Part shown: positions 8,860-18,190 of the stretch, one piece after another | Layout: each line of letters opens with the position of its first letter | Numbering within the stretch: position 1 is the first letter of the stretch | Source: an uncultured Pelagibacteraceae bacterium | Lineage (GTDB): Bacteria > Pseudomonadota > Alphaproteobacteria > Pelagibacterales > Pelagibacteraceae | NCBI GenBank assembly: GCA_902557215.1 | Contig: CACDZM010000001.1 | Coordinates: 62,001-126,000, forward strand | DNA: 64,000 bases | Direction of reading: 5' to 3' | The notes under the pieces: model-generated | Seen by the model: only the letters and a program-made list of their open reading frames with translations | The model's database searches: none | What the model was told of the DNA's origin: nothing | Made by a program: the position numbers and the translations under genes

Positions 8860-10907
8860 GCAATATCATTTATAATATCAGCTCTATCATAAAGTTTAAT
8901 AAGTGGTTTAAATCTTTTTATATCTTCGTTTGATTTTTCAATTCTTTTAATCTCTTTTTCAGCTAATAAAAAAAGATCTTTATTATGAATTGGATCAGCT
9001 AATTTAAAATTTTTAATACCACTTTGTTTAAAACCCAATAAATCTCCAAAACCTCTTATAGCCATATCTGCTTCTGAAATTATGAAACCATCATTAGATT
9101 CTTTCAAAATATTAATTCTTTTTTTTGCATTCTCACTTAAATTTGATTTAAACATCAAAATACATGAAGACGCTTTAGAACCTCTGCCCACACGTCCTCT
9201 TAGTTGGTGCAATTGAGACAACCCGAACTTATTTGCATTTTCTATGATTATTACATTAGCATTAGGAAAATCTATACCAACTTCTATGATTGTAGTAGAC
9301 ACTAATATTTTAAATTCGTTTTTTAAAAATCTATTTAAAATATTTTCTTTTTCATCGATAGTGGTCTTCCCATGTAGTAATAAAACTTGTTTTGGAAACA
9401 ATTTATTTAAGTATTCAAATTTTTTTATAGCTGAAGTATGATCAATTCTCTTAGACTCCTCTATTAGTGGGCAAACCCAAAATATTTGATTTCCAAGACT
9501 AATTTCTTTTTGTACAAACTTTATTACATCATCTATCTTATTTTCTAATTTACTATATGTTTTGATAGATTTTCTTGATTTAGGTTTTTCTTTTATTATA
9601 GAAATGTCCATATCACCAAAAATAGTCATTGTTAAGGTTCTAGGTATTGGCGTAGCAGTCATTAGTAATATATCACAATCTTTTCCCCCCTTATCAGATA
9701 AACGTTTTCTTTGGCTAACACCAAATTTGTGTTGTTCATCAATTATTATCAATCCAAGATTTTTAAAGATTACCTTTTTTTGAAATATTGCATGTGTACC
9801 AAATATGATATCAATTTTATTTTGTAAAAGTTTACTAAGTATATCTTTTTTTTCTTTATATTCAGTTTTTCCAGAAATCAGTGCAATATTTAATTCGTCA
9901 GCAAAAATTTTCTTTGCAAGATTAAAATGTTGTCTTGCTAAAATCTCAGTTGGAGCCATGACTGCAACTTGAAAACCTGAAATAACAGTGTTATAGGCCG
10001 CTAAAAGAGAAACAATTGTTTTTCCACTTCCAACATCGCCTTGTAAAAGTCTAAACATCTTGGTTGATGAACATAAATCTTGATTGATCTCTCCCAATGA
10101 TTTTAATTGATCTTTAGTTAATGAAAAATCAAGTTTATTTATAATTTTATTTTGTTTATTTAAATGTAAAATTTTATTTTTCTTCTTATTCTTCTTAATT
10201 TTTTTTCTTATTTCTGAATTAACTAAAAATGTTGAAAAAATTTCGTCATATGCAAGTCTTTGATAAAAGTTTTTTTTATACTTTCCAATATTTTCTGGTT
10301 TGTGTAACTCTCTTATTGATGTGTTCCAGCTTATATGATCAAATTTAGCTAATATGTCCTTAGAATGCCACTCATCTAATATTGGGAGCGACACAATTAT
10401 TTGATTTATTATTTTGTTGTAAACTTTCTCTGAAATACCATCTGATAGGGCATATTTGTTATGTTTTTGTTTTATTAACGAAGAATCCTCTGAGATATAT
10501 TTTGGGTTGGTTATTTGGTATTTATTTTTAAACATACCAATTTTTCCATTAATTGTAACCTCTTTACCTATTGGCAGGATCTTTTTTATATATCCTTCAT
10601 AACTGTTAAAAAAAACACAGTCCAATTCTCCAGTATCATCTGAGCAAACAACCCTGTTTGGTAGATTTCTTACTCTAGGAAATAAATACTTTTTTGGAAA
10701 AATTGTTATTGTTTGATTTTCGCCTATTTTCAAATCTTTAATTTTTGAAGATAGAGTTCTGTCTGTAAATGATTTAGGTAGTTTCCATAATATATCAAAA
10801 ATACTATTTATTTTTTTTTTTTTCAAAATTTGAGAAGTTTTAGCACCAACTCCTTTTAAAGTTGATAAATCTTTTAACAGATATTGATAATTGCTTTTAT
10901 TATACAT
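8856..10907 (-). CDS. recG: ATP-dependent DNA helicase RecG
   Basis: Branch-migrating helicase that regresses stalled replication forks and processes recombination intermediates. The 683-residue product has an N-terminal wedge/OB domain (about 60-150), helicase motif I GDVGSGKT, the Walker B IIDEQHKFG, motif III TATPIPRT, and the C-terminal helicase domain with QLRGRVGRG. The length is normal. It is divergent from sdhE, a pairing common in alphaproteobacteria; the 22-bp gap means that the two promoters must overlap each other's genes. Confidence 0.97.
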   Translation of the reverse strand: MYNKSNYQYLLKDLSTLKGVGAKTSQILKKKKINSIFDILWKLPKSFTDRTLSSKIKDLKIGENQTITIFPKKYLFPRVRNLPNRVVCSDDTGELDCVFFNSYEGYIKKILPIGKEVTINGKIGMFKNKYQITNPKYISEDSSLIKQKHNKYALSDGISEKVYNKIINQIIVSLPILDEWHSKDILAKFDHISWNTSIRELHKPENIGKYKKNFYQRLAYDEIFSTFLVNSEIRKKIKKNKKKNKILHLNKQNKIINKLDFSLTKDQLKSLGEINQDLCSSTKMFRLLQGDVGSGKTIVSLLAAYNTVISGFQVAVMAPTEILARQHFNLAKKIFADELNIALISGKTEYKEKKDILSKLLQNKIDIIFGTHAIFQKKVIFKNLGLIIIDEQHKFGVSQRKRLSDKGGKDCDILLMTATPIPRTLTMTIFGDMDISIIKEKPKSRKSIKTYSKLENKIDDVIKFVQKEISLGNQIFWVCPLIEESKRIDHTSAIKKFEYLNKLFPKQVLLLHGKTTIDEKENILNRFLKNEFKILVSTTIIEVGIDFPNANVIIIENANKFGLSQLHQLRGRVGRGSKASSCILMFKSNLSENAKKRINILKESNDGFIISEADMAIRGFGDLLGFKQSGIKNFKLADPIHNKDLFLLAEKEIKRIEKSNEDIKRFKPLIKLYDRADIINDIA

Positions 10908-10929
10908 TTACAACTTATATATTCTAATT

Positions 10930-11196
10930 ATGAATTCTGACATAGAACAATTAAAAAAAAAAATTATCTATAGATCAAATTATCGTGGTACAAAAGAAAT
11001 GGATAAATTACTAGGAGCATTTACGAATGCTTATATTAATCAATTAAATGAGAAGGATCTATTAGATTTACAAAAGCTACTAAGTTTTGAGGACGATGAT
11101 CTATTTAATTTTTATAAAGGATTGAATACAAATATAGAATTTGAGGAAAATAATGTTAATTCATTATTTAAAAAATTTAAATATGTGGTTGATTAA
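10930..11196 (+). CDS. sdhE: SdhE, FAD assembly factor for succinate dehydrogenase
   Basis: Small cytoplasmic protein (also called DUF339 or SDHAF2) that helps covalent flavinylation of SdhA. I chose the ATG at 10930, giving 88 residues starting MNSDIEQLKKK; an upstream start at 10891 would run into the recG leader and adds only a poor hydrophobic tail. The family RG motif appears in YRGTKEMDKLLGAF, followed by DLQKLLSFEDDDLFNFY. It stands divergent from recG, as in many relatives. Confidence 0.92.
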   Translation: MNSDIEQLKKKIIYRSNYRGTKEMDKLLGAFTNAYINQLNEKDLLDLQKLLSFEDDDLFNFYKGLNTNIEFEENNVNSLFKKFKYVVD

Positions 11197-11199
11197 GAA

Positions 11200-11289
11200 T
11201 GGCGGAGAGACTGGGATTCGAACCCAGGAAAGAGTTGCCCCTTTGCCGGTTTTCAAGACCGGTGCTTTCAACCACTCAGCCATCTCTCC
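11200..11289 (-). tRNA. tRNA-Ser (anticodon TGA)
   Basis: On the minus strand the acceptor GGAGAGA pairs with TCTCTCC, the anticodon stem CCGGT...ACCGG encloses TTGA with anticodon TGA, there is a long variable arm typical of tRNA-Ser, and the T arm is GGGTTCGAATCCC. CCA is encoded (TGG at 11200-11202 on the plus strand). It is convergent with sdhE, 3 bp away. Confidence 0.96.
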
Positions 11290-11376
11290 GTGAGCAAGGT
11301 TTTATTATTAAAAATATATAATTCAACCATAAAATAGTCTATTTACCTTATGTATTATTTAATTCTATAAAATTCT

Positions 11377-12255
11377 ATGAAAAAAGATTTTAACAAAGGT
11401 TTATTATTAACTTCATTAGGATCTTTTTGGTGGGGTTTTATTGGAGTAATTTACTTTGAGTATGTATCTTTTATTGGTCACATAGAATTAGTAGTTCATA
11501 GATGTTTATGGACAACTTTGATGTTAATTTTAACAACGACCTTTTTATCGAAATGGAAAATATTTTTTAAAATTTCAATTAACAAAAAAAATTTGATTTA
11601 TTTATTTATTTCAGGAGCTCTAATCTTTATTAATTGGGCTATTTGGATATACGCTGTCACAACTGAAAGAATAATAGATGCAAGTTTTGGATATTTTATA
11701 ATGCCAATTATTAGTGTTTTATTAGGTAAAATATTCTTTAAAGAGAAATTAAATAATAAAAGAATTTTTTCTGCAATTTTAGTCATTATTTCAATTTTAT
11801 TTATAATTTTTTTTAATATAAAAAGTCTGCCATGGGTTGGCTTGATAGTAGCTTTTAGTTGGGCTTTTTATAATCTTGTTAGAAAAAAAATTAATGTTGA
11901 TACTGATATTGGACTTTTAATTGAGAGTTTTTTTATATTTCCATTTGCTTTAATTACATTTTATTTAATATATAAAAATGGTTCAAATGATTTTAACTTA
12001 TCAGATCCTGGTCTAAGTTTATTTTTAATTTTAGCAGGACCAATGACTGTAATTCCTTTATTTCTTTATGTTAGAGGTGTTGAGTTAATAGGACTGGGGC
12101 CAACAGGCATGATATTCTACATAACGCCAACTCTTCAGTTTATTATGGGCTATTTCTATTACAATGAGAGCTTTTCTTTAGTGAAATTTATTAGTTTTAT
12201 TATTATATGGATAGCTGTAATTATATATTTGAAAGACTTATATGAAAATAATTAA
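11377..12255 (+). CDS. rarD: RarD-type EamA/DMT-family transporter
   Basis: Inner-membrane transporter of the drug/metabolite transporter superfamily with about ten membrane helices in 292 residues. The N-terminus KGLLLTSLGSFWWGFIGVIYFEY, the FINWAIWIYAV stretch and the C-terminal GPTGMIFYITPTLQFIMGYF are typical of the RarD subgroup. The substrate is not known for the family; the name comes from chloramphenicol sensitivity in early work. The stop overlaps the next gene by 14 bp. Confidence 0.88.
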   Translation: MKKDFNKGLLLTSLGSFWWGFIGVIYFEYVSFIGHIELVVHRCLWTTLMLILTTTFLSKWKIFFKISINKKNLIYLFISGALIFINWAIWIYAVTTERIIDASFGYFIMPIISVLLGKIFFKEKLNNKRIFSAILVIISILFIIFFNIKSLPWVGLIVAFSWAFYNLVRKKINVDTDIGLLIESFFIFPFALITFYLIYKNGSNDFNLSDPGLSLFLILAGPMTVIPLFLYVRGVELIGLGPTGMIFYITPTLQFIMGYFYYNESFSLVKFISFIIIWIAVIIYLKDLYENN

Positions 12256-13243
12256 AATATTATTATTCATAAGTATATTTTTTTGTAATTTAACTTATGC
12301 TGATATCAATATAGAATTTGAAAACTGGAAAAAAGATTTCAAAAAACTAGCATTATCTAAAGATATATCAGAAGAAACTTTTAATATAGCAATTGAAAAT
12401 ACCAGATATTTACCAAACGTAATTAAATACGATAGGTATCAACCTGAGTTTTATGAAGATACAAAAACATATATTAGCAAAAGAGCTTCATTAAAAAAAT
12501 TGAAACAAGGTCTAGAACTATATGAACAAAACCAGGAATTAATAAACAAAATAGAAAAAGAATTTAAAGTTGAAAAAGAATTAATGTTAGCTTTGATGGG
12601 TATCGAAACAAATTTTGGTAATTATGTTGGAAAAATGGATATTCTTTCGTCTCTTGCAACACTAAGTTTTGATAAAAGAAGATCTGAGTTTTTTACAAAT
12701 GAACTAATCACTCTTTTAAAGTTAATAGAAACTAAAAAAGTTGATCATAAAAGTTTATATGGATCCTGGGCAGGGGCTTTTGGATATTTTCAATTTATGC
12801 CAAGCACTATTGATAATTATGCTGTTGATTATAACAATAATAAGGAAATAAATTTGAAAAATAATATAGATGCATTTGCATCTGCAGCTAATTATTTATC
12901 AAAAATAGGCTGGAGATCAGAAAGGCCATGCTTTTATAAAGTAGTCCTTAAAGACAACGTTCCAAATAAATACTTAAATACATCTGCACAAAATATTAGA
13001 AATAAAAAGAGATTAAGTTTTTTTATGAAATATATTGATAAAGAAAACTTGCCTGACAACTTAAATTCTAATTATAAAGTTGCAATAGTAACACCAGATA
13101 AAGATATTGTTAAAAATGCTGAAAAACTTAAACCAGCTTATATCGTTTATGATAACTACGAAGTTATTCTTAAATGGAATAGATCTTTAAGGTTTAGTCT
13201 AGCTGTATGTACTTTAAAGGACAAATTTAAAGATGAACTTTAA
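12242..13243 (+). CDS. MltB-like lytic murein transglycosylase
   Basis: Periplasmic enzyme that cleaves peptidoglycan glycan strands with formation of anhydro-muramic ends. The 333-residue product has a signal peptide of about 20 residues (ending TYADI) and an SLT_2 domain with the catalytic Glu in MGIETNFGNY, then SWAGAFGYFQFMPSTI and AANYLSKIGW. No lipobox is visible, so it may be soluble rather than anchored. It overlaps rarD and the following SPOR-domain gene, and is followed by dacC, so three cell-wall genes are clustered. Confidence 0.92.
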   Translation: MKIIKILLFISIFFCNLTYADINIEFENWKKDFKKLALSKDISEETFNIAIENTRYLPNVIKYDRYQPEFYEDTKTYISKRASLKKLKQGLELYEQNQELINKIEKEFKVEKELMLALMGIETNFGNYVGKMDILSSLATLSFDKRRSEFFTNELITLLKLIETKKVDHKSLYGSWAGAFGYFQFMPSTIDNYAVDYNNNKEINLKNNIDAFASAANYLSKIGWRSERPCFYKVVLKDNVPNKYLNTSAQNIRNKKRLSFFMKYIDKENLPDNLNSNYKVAIVTPDKDIVKNAEKLKPAYIVYDNYEVILKWNRSLRFSLAVCTLKDKFKDEL

Positions 13244-13985
13244 ATATTATTTAATAATTCTTGTTGTATTATTTCTAAGTAATTGCTCAAATAATGTTAA
13301 TTTAAAAAAATTTTCAACGGTAGAGAGTTTTTCAAATAAAGGTTTTACTTTAGTTTTTGAGGATAAACATTATAAAGATAAAATTGTTGATAAAAAAATT
13401 GATAATCGTTCATATCTGATTTTTCAAAAAAATTTAAAAAAAAATTCAAGTGTTAAAATAACCAATATGTTAAATAATAAAGCAATTATTGCAAAAGTTG
13501 TTTCAAATAAGACAGATTATCCTTATTTTTATAATTCAGTCATATCTCAGAGAATTGCGAAGGATTTAAATCTTGATTTAGATGAACCTTACATATCAAT
13601 TTTATTAATATCAAATAATTCATCATTTATTGCAAAAAAAACTAAAACTTGGGAAGAAGAAAAAGAAGTAGCTGAAAAGGCTCCAGTTGATGGAATTGAA
13701 ATAAATGACCTAAATAAGATCAAAACAAAAAAGAAAATTATTAAGACTAAAAAATTTTCATATTCAATAAAAATTGCAGATTTTTATTATGAAAAATCAG
13801 CCCTAGAAATGATTAAAAGAATTAAAAATGAAACTTCTATTAAAAAATTTAAAGTACTACCTCTTTCGAAAACAAATTTTAGAGTTATTTTAGGTCCTTT
13901 TAACGATATTAATTCTTTAAAAAATTCTTATAATAAAGCATCTATACTAGATTTTGAAAACCTTGAAATTATTCGTCATGACTAA
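13233..13985 (+). CDS. RlpA-like lipoprotein with SPOR domain, degenerate barrel
   Basis: The 250-residue product has a lipoprotein signal with lipobox LSNC (Cys18), a middle region (about 60-130) with an RlpA-like double-psi barrel pattern (SSVKITNMLNNKAIIAKV, then SQRIAKDLNLD), and a C-terminal SPOR domain (about 175-248, ending FRVILGPFNDINSLKN...) that should bind denuded septal glycan. The residues that replace the usual DRGPF segment read NKTDYPYF, so lytic activity is doubtful. Its place between an MltB-like enzyme and dacC supports a peptidoglycan role. The assignment to RlpA is by pattern and is moderate; the SPOR call is firmer. Confidence 0.72.
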   Translation: MNFKYYLIILVVLFLSNCSNNVNLKKFSTVESFSNKGFTLVFEDKHYKDKIVDKKIDNRSYLIFQKNLKKNSSVKITNMLNNKAIIAKVVSNKTDYPYFYNSVISQRIAKDLNLDLDEPYISILLISNNSSFIAKKTKTWEEEKEVAEKAPVDGIEINDLNKIKTKKKIIKTKKFSYSIKIADFYYEKSALEMIKRIKNETSIKKFKVLPLSKTNFRVILGPFNDINSLKNSYNKASILDFENLEIIRHD

Positions 13986-15129
13986 AAAGTTTACACATAT
14001 TTTGTTTTTTTTATTTTTATTCACAACAAATGGACATTGTGAATTTCAAACAAAAGCTCGAACAGCAATTTTACAAGATTTTTATTCTGGTGAAATTTTA
14101 TATGAAAAAGAACCAGATATTTCAATATATCCTGCCTCGATGACTAAAATAATGACTGCTATAATTGCTTTTGATTTTATAAAATCTGGGGATATCAATT
14201 TAGATGATAAATTTATTGTTTCAGAAAAAGCATGGCGTTTATCAACCTCAGGATACTCATCTATGTTTATCATGGTAAATGATACAGTTTCAGTTGAAGA
14301 CTTGTTACGAGGAATTATTGTTGCCTCTGGTAATGATGCATGTGTTACATTAGCTGAAGGTATAGCAGGAACTGAAGAAGAGTTTGCTATTTTAATGACA
14401 TCTAAAGCAAAAGAAATAGGTATGGAAAATACTAATTTTGCAAATTCTTCAGGGATTAATGATCCAAACAATTATTCTACAGTCAGAGATATACTAATTA
14501 TGTCTAATTACCTAATAAAAACTCATCCAAATTTTTATGAATATTTTGCTGAATTGGAGTTTACTTGGGATAGGACTGGTGGTGATCCAATAACCCAGGG
14601 TAATAGAAATCCGCTTCTTTATAAAAATATTGGTGCTGATGGAATTAAAACAGGATATCTAGCTGTTGAAAAATATTCATTAGCTTCTTCTATAAATAGA
14701 AATGGAAGACGCTTAATTGCAGTTGGTAGTGGCTTTGATACAAAAAAACAAAGATCTAGAGAGAGTACAAAAATCTTAACCTACGGTTTAACAAATTTTG
14801 ATTTAGTAAAGATTACAGAGGCAAATCAAGTAATTTCTGAAGTGGAGGTATGGTTAGGTCAAAAAAATAATGTTCAAGTCTACTCAAATCAAAATATTTA
14901 CAAAACTATTAAAAAAGCCAGAAAAAACCGTCTTAAAATTTCAGTAAATTATAATGGACCAATCGAAGCTCCAATAAAAAAAGATCAAGTTATTGCTAAA
15001 CTTAAAATGGTTTATGATGATGAGCTTGTAGGAGAGTATGATCTTTACGCAAAAGAGGAAGTTAAAAGATTAAATATTTTTTCTAGATTAATCAGATCAT
15101 TGAATTATTTAATTTGGGGTGATGTCTAA
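13978..15129 (+). CDS. dacC: D-alanyl-D-alanine carboxypeptidase (penicillin-binding protein, DacC/DacF type)
   Basis: Trims the terminal D-Ala from peptidoglycan stem peptides. I chose the ATG at 13978, which overlaps the preceding stop and begins directly with a signal peptide (MTKKFTHILFFLFLF...HC); the longer frame from 13954 adds residues before it. Active-site motifs are SMTK (Ser54), SGND and KTG in DGIKTGYLA. A C-terminal beta domain and a basic amphipathic tail (RLNIFSRLIRSLNYL) that may dock on the membrane follow. The 383-residue length is normal for the family. Confidence 0.94.
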   Translation: MTKKFTHILFFLFLFTTNGHCEFQTKARTAILQDFYSGEILYEKEPDISIYPASMTKIMTAIIAFDFIKSGDINLDDKFIVSEKAWRLSTSGYSSMFIMVNDTVSVEDLLRGIIVASGNDACVTLAEGIAGTEEEFAILMTSKAKEIGMENTNFANSSGINDPNNYSTVRDILIMSNYLIKTHPNFYEYFAELEFTWDRTGGDPITQGNRNPLLYKNIGADGIKTGYLAVEKYSLASSINRNGRRLIAVGSGFDTKKQRSRESTKILTYGLTNFDLVKITEANQVISEVEVWLGQKNNVQVYSNQNIYKTIKKARKNRLKISVNYNGPIEAPIKKDQVIAKLKMVYDDELVGEYDLYAKEEVKRLNIFSRLIRSLNYLIWGDV

Positions 15130-15739
15130 AAAACCAATTATAGTTTTTGAAGGCATAGAGGGATCTGGTAAATCTCACCATATTAAAAAAATTGTAAACT
15201 TTTTAAAAAAAAAGAAAGTTGATTTTTTATTTTTAAGAGAGCCAGGTGGGAATCCCAATTCCGAAAAAATAAGAAAATTAATCTTAAGTAAAAAAACAAA
15301 ATTTCAAGCAAAAACAGATTTATTATTATATATAGCTGCAAGAAATGAAAATATTTCAATTCTTAAGAAAAATTATAAAAAAAAAATAATTTTGATCGAT
15401 AGATTTGTAGACTCAACAGTTGCATATCAACACTATGGAATGGGTCTAAATATTGATTTTATTAATAATACAAACAAATTTATTTTAGAAGGTCTAAAAG
15501 TTGATTTCACCTTCCTTAATGTAGTAAGCGAAAAAAATATGATAAAAAGATTAAAAAAAAGAAAAAGTTTAAATAGATATGATAAATTTAATAAGAATTT
15601 TTATAAAAAAGTTCAAAAAGGTTTCATAAAAATGACTAAAAAAAAACCCAAAAAATATTTCATTGTTAACTCTAATTTAGAAATTAAATCTAATGAAAAA
15701 TTAATTATAAATAAAGTTAAAGAATTGATTCAGATATGA
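15122..15739 (+). CDS. tmk: Thymidylate kinase
   Basis: Phosphorylates dTMP to dTDP for DNA synthesis. The 205-residue product has the P-loop GIEGSGKS near residue 11, the REPGG motif and DRFVDST. I chose ATG 15122, nested in the end of dacC, over the GTG one codon earlier. It is followed by holB with a 4-bp overlap; the tmk-holB-metG-tatD order is conserved in alphaproteobacteria. Confidence 0.94.
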   Translation: MSKKPIIVFEGIEGSGKSHHIKKIVNFLKKKKVDFLFLREPGGNPNSEKIRKLILSKKTKFQAKTDLLLYIAARNENISILKKNYKKKIILIDRFVDSTVAYQHYGMGLNIDFINNTNKFILEGLKVDFTFLNVVSEKNMIKRLKKRKSLNRYDKFNKNFYKKVQKGFIKMTKKKPKKYFIVNSNLEIKSNEKLIINKVKELIQI

Positions 15740-16656
15740 ATGATCCCATTAATCAAACTAAACTTTTTGGATTAAATAATTATTTCAATGAATTAAAGTA
15801 TTTATTTGATAATAATAGATTACCAAATAAGATATTATTATCAGGTCAAAAAGGGTCAGGCAAATTTACATTATCACTACATCTAATTAACTATATTTTA
15901 TCTAAAAACGAAGATTATAGCTACGATGTTCAAAATTTACAAATTAATGATAAAAATAGATCTTTTAAATTAGTTAAAAACAATACATCACCAAATTTTT
16001 ATTTAATTGATATAAAAAAAGAAAAAAAGAATATCGAAGTTGATCAAATAAGAGAATTAATAAGTTTTTGTAATAAATCATCTTTTAACGACAAGCCCAA
16101 ATTTGTTTTGATAGATAATCACGAATCAATGAATTTAAATTCGAATAATGCTTTACTTAAAACTTTAGAAGAACCTAATGATAATATATTTTTTATTATC
16201 ATTAATAATTCATCCAAAATTTTACAAACTATTAAATCAAGATGTTTGTATTTTAAAATTACATTATCACAACAAAAAAGTATTAATATTTTTAACAAAA
16301 TTATAGATAAAGATATCCATAATTTGATAAATGATGATTTAATTTCTCATTATTTTACTCCAGGTGATTTACTAAATTTATATAATTTTTCTTTTGAAAA
16401 AAAAATTGATTTAACAAAAATGAAACTTGAAGAATTATTGTTAGAAATAATTGATAATCATTATTATAAAAAAGATATTTTAAGCATTAATCTTATATTT
16501 GCTTTTTTACAAATGTATTTTATTAAAAAAATTAACAATCTAGATAATTATTCAGTTTATACTAAATTTCTGAAATCTATCGATGATATTAAAAGATTTA
16601 ATTTAGATATTGAAAGTTTATTTATCCAATTAAGATATCAAATAATTAATGACTAA
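15736..16656 (+). CDS. holB: DNA polymerase III delta-prime subunit
   Basis: Clamp-loader subunit that helps place the beta sliding clamp on DNA. The 306-residue AAA+ protein has a P-loop-like GQKGSGKFT (about residue 37), the Walker B region KFVLIDNHESMN, LLKTLEEPNDN and the SRC sensor motif in TIKSRCLYF. No zinc-binding cysteine cluster is evident between P-loop and Walker B, which I note as unusual for a clamp-loader subunit. It overlaps tmk by 4 bp and metG by 8 bp. Confidence 0.9.
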   Translation: MNDPINQTKLFGLNNYFNELKYLFDNNRLPNKILLSGQKGSGKFTLSLHLINYILSKNEDYSYDVQNLQINDKNRSFKLVKNNTSPNFYLIDIKKEKKNIEVDQIRELISFCNKSSFNDKPKFVLIDNHESMNLNSNNALLKTLEEPNDNIFFIIINNSSKILQTIKSRCLYFKITLSQQKSINIFNKIIDKDIHNLINDDLISHYFTPGDLLNLYNFSFEKKIDLTKMKLEELLLEIIDNHYYKKDILSINLIFAFLQMYFIKKINNLDNYSVYTKFLKSIDDIKRFNLDIESLFIQLRYQIIND

Positions 16657-18190
16657 ATATTTTTATATTACAACACCGATCTATTATCCATCTGCGAAAC
16701 CTCATATGGGCCACGCATACTCAAGTATTGTTGCAGATTTTTTTGCAAGATTTAAAAGAATTGATGGTTTTCAAGTACATTTTTTAACTGGCACTGATGA
16801 ACATGGATTAAAAATTCAAAGAGCTGCTGAAAAAGAGGGGATGGATACATTAAAATTTTGCGATACTATTAGTCAAACTTTTAAGGATCTTTCGAAAACT
16901 TTAAATTTAACCAATACTGATTTTATAAGAACAACTGAGAAAAGACATTTAAAATCTGTGCAATATTTATGGCATGAACTAGAAAAAAATGATGACATTT
17001 ATCTATCAAAATATTCTGGATGGTATTCTGTATCAGATGAGGCATTTTACAATGAGGATGAAATCGAGGAAAATAATGGAAAAAAAATAGCAATTTCTTC
17101 AAAATCTTCAGTCGAGTGGGTTGATGAAGAATCTTATTTTTTTAGATTATCAAAATGGGAAAAGCCATTACTAAATTTTTATGAAGAAAATCCACAATTT
17201 ATTTCACCAGAATCTAGAAAAAATGAGGTTATAAGTTTTGTAAAAAGTGGCTTGAAGGATTTATCTGTAAGTCGGAAAAGTTTCTCCTGGGGTATTAAAG
17301 TACCCAGCAACAAAGATCATGTTATATATGTATGGCTTGATGCGTTAACTAATTATTTAAGTGCTTTAAATTATCCTGATAAAAATGATCAATTACTTAA
17401 TAATTTTTGGCCTGCCTCATTACATATTATTGGTAAAGACATATTAAGATTTCATGCGATTTATTGGCCAGCTTTTTTGTTAGCAGCTAAAATTAAACCT
17501 CCATTAAAAGTTTACGGTCATGGCTGGATTCTTTCAGGAGATGAAAAAATGTCAAAGTCAAAAGGTAACATATTAGATCCAATTGATATTATAAAAAATT
17601 ATGGCATTGATGCCTTAAGATACTATCTTATTAAAGAGGTTTCTTTTGGAAATGACGGAAATATTTCACAAGAGAGACTCGAAGATTGTATCAATAGTGA
17701 TTTAGCAAATAATTTTGGAAACTTGTGTCAACGAGTAGTTGCTTTTTCTTTAAAAAATTGTGCGGGGAAAATTCCAAATAAAATAGAATTTCACTCAGAT
17801 GATCTTAAAATATTAGATAAATTCAAAAATAATTTAAACACTATTAGGGAAAAAATTGATAACCAAGATATTAATTTTTATATAGACTTTATCGTAAATT
17901 CTTTATTTGAGGCAAACAAGTATTTTAATGATCAAGAGCCTTGGAAAAAGAAAGATAATCTAATCAGATTGAATACAATAGTCTATACAACGTTAGAAAT
18001 AGTGAGAAAAGTAAGCTATTTATTATATCCTATCATCCCAGAATCCTCCATTAAAGCACTAAAAATTTTTGATATAAAGGAAAAAGATATTGATTTTTCC
18101 TCAATTGAAAATAATGAGTTTCTGGTTAAAGACAAAAAAATAAATAATATAGATATATTATTTAAAAAAATAGAAAAAAATAATGATTGA
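16649..18190 (+). CDS. metG: Methionyl-tRNA synthetase
   Basis: Charges tRNA-Met with methionine. The 513-residue class I enzyme shows the HIGH motif as HMGH (PHMGHAYSS), the KMSKS loop in [10 protein letters not shown], and an anticodon-binding helical domain with SDLANNFGNLCQR and PWKKK. It is the short form, without the C-terminal dimerisation domain of E. coli MetG. Translationally coupled to holB and tatD by 8-bp overlaps. Confidence 0.97.
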   Translation: MTKYFYITTPIYYPSAKPHMGHAYSSIVADFFARFKRIDGFQVHFLTGTDEHGLKIQRAAEKEGMDTLKFCDTISQTFKDLSKTLNLTNTDFIRTTEKRHLKSVQYLWHELEKNDDIYLSKYSGWYSVSDEAFYNEDEIEENNGKKIAISSKSSVEWVDEESYFFRLSKWEKPLLNFYEENPQFISPESRKNEVISFVKSGLKDLSVSRKSFSWGIKVPSNKDHVIYVWLDALTNYLSALNYPDKNDQLLNNFWPASLHIIGKDILRFHAIYWPAFLLAAKIKPPLKVYGHGWILSGDEKMSKSKGNILDPIDIIKNYGIDALRYYLIKEVSFGNDGNISQERLEDCINSDLANNFGNLCQRVVAFSLKNCAGKIPNKIEFHSDDLKILDKFKNNLNTIREKIDNQDINFYIDFIVNSLFEANKYFNDQEPWKKKDNLIRLNTIVYTTLEIVRKVSYLLYPIIPESSIKALKIFDIKEKDIDFSSIENNEFLVKDKKINNIDILFKKIEKNND

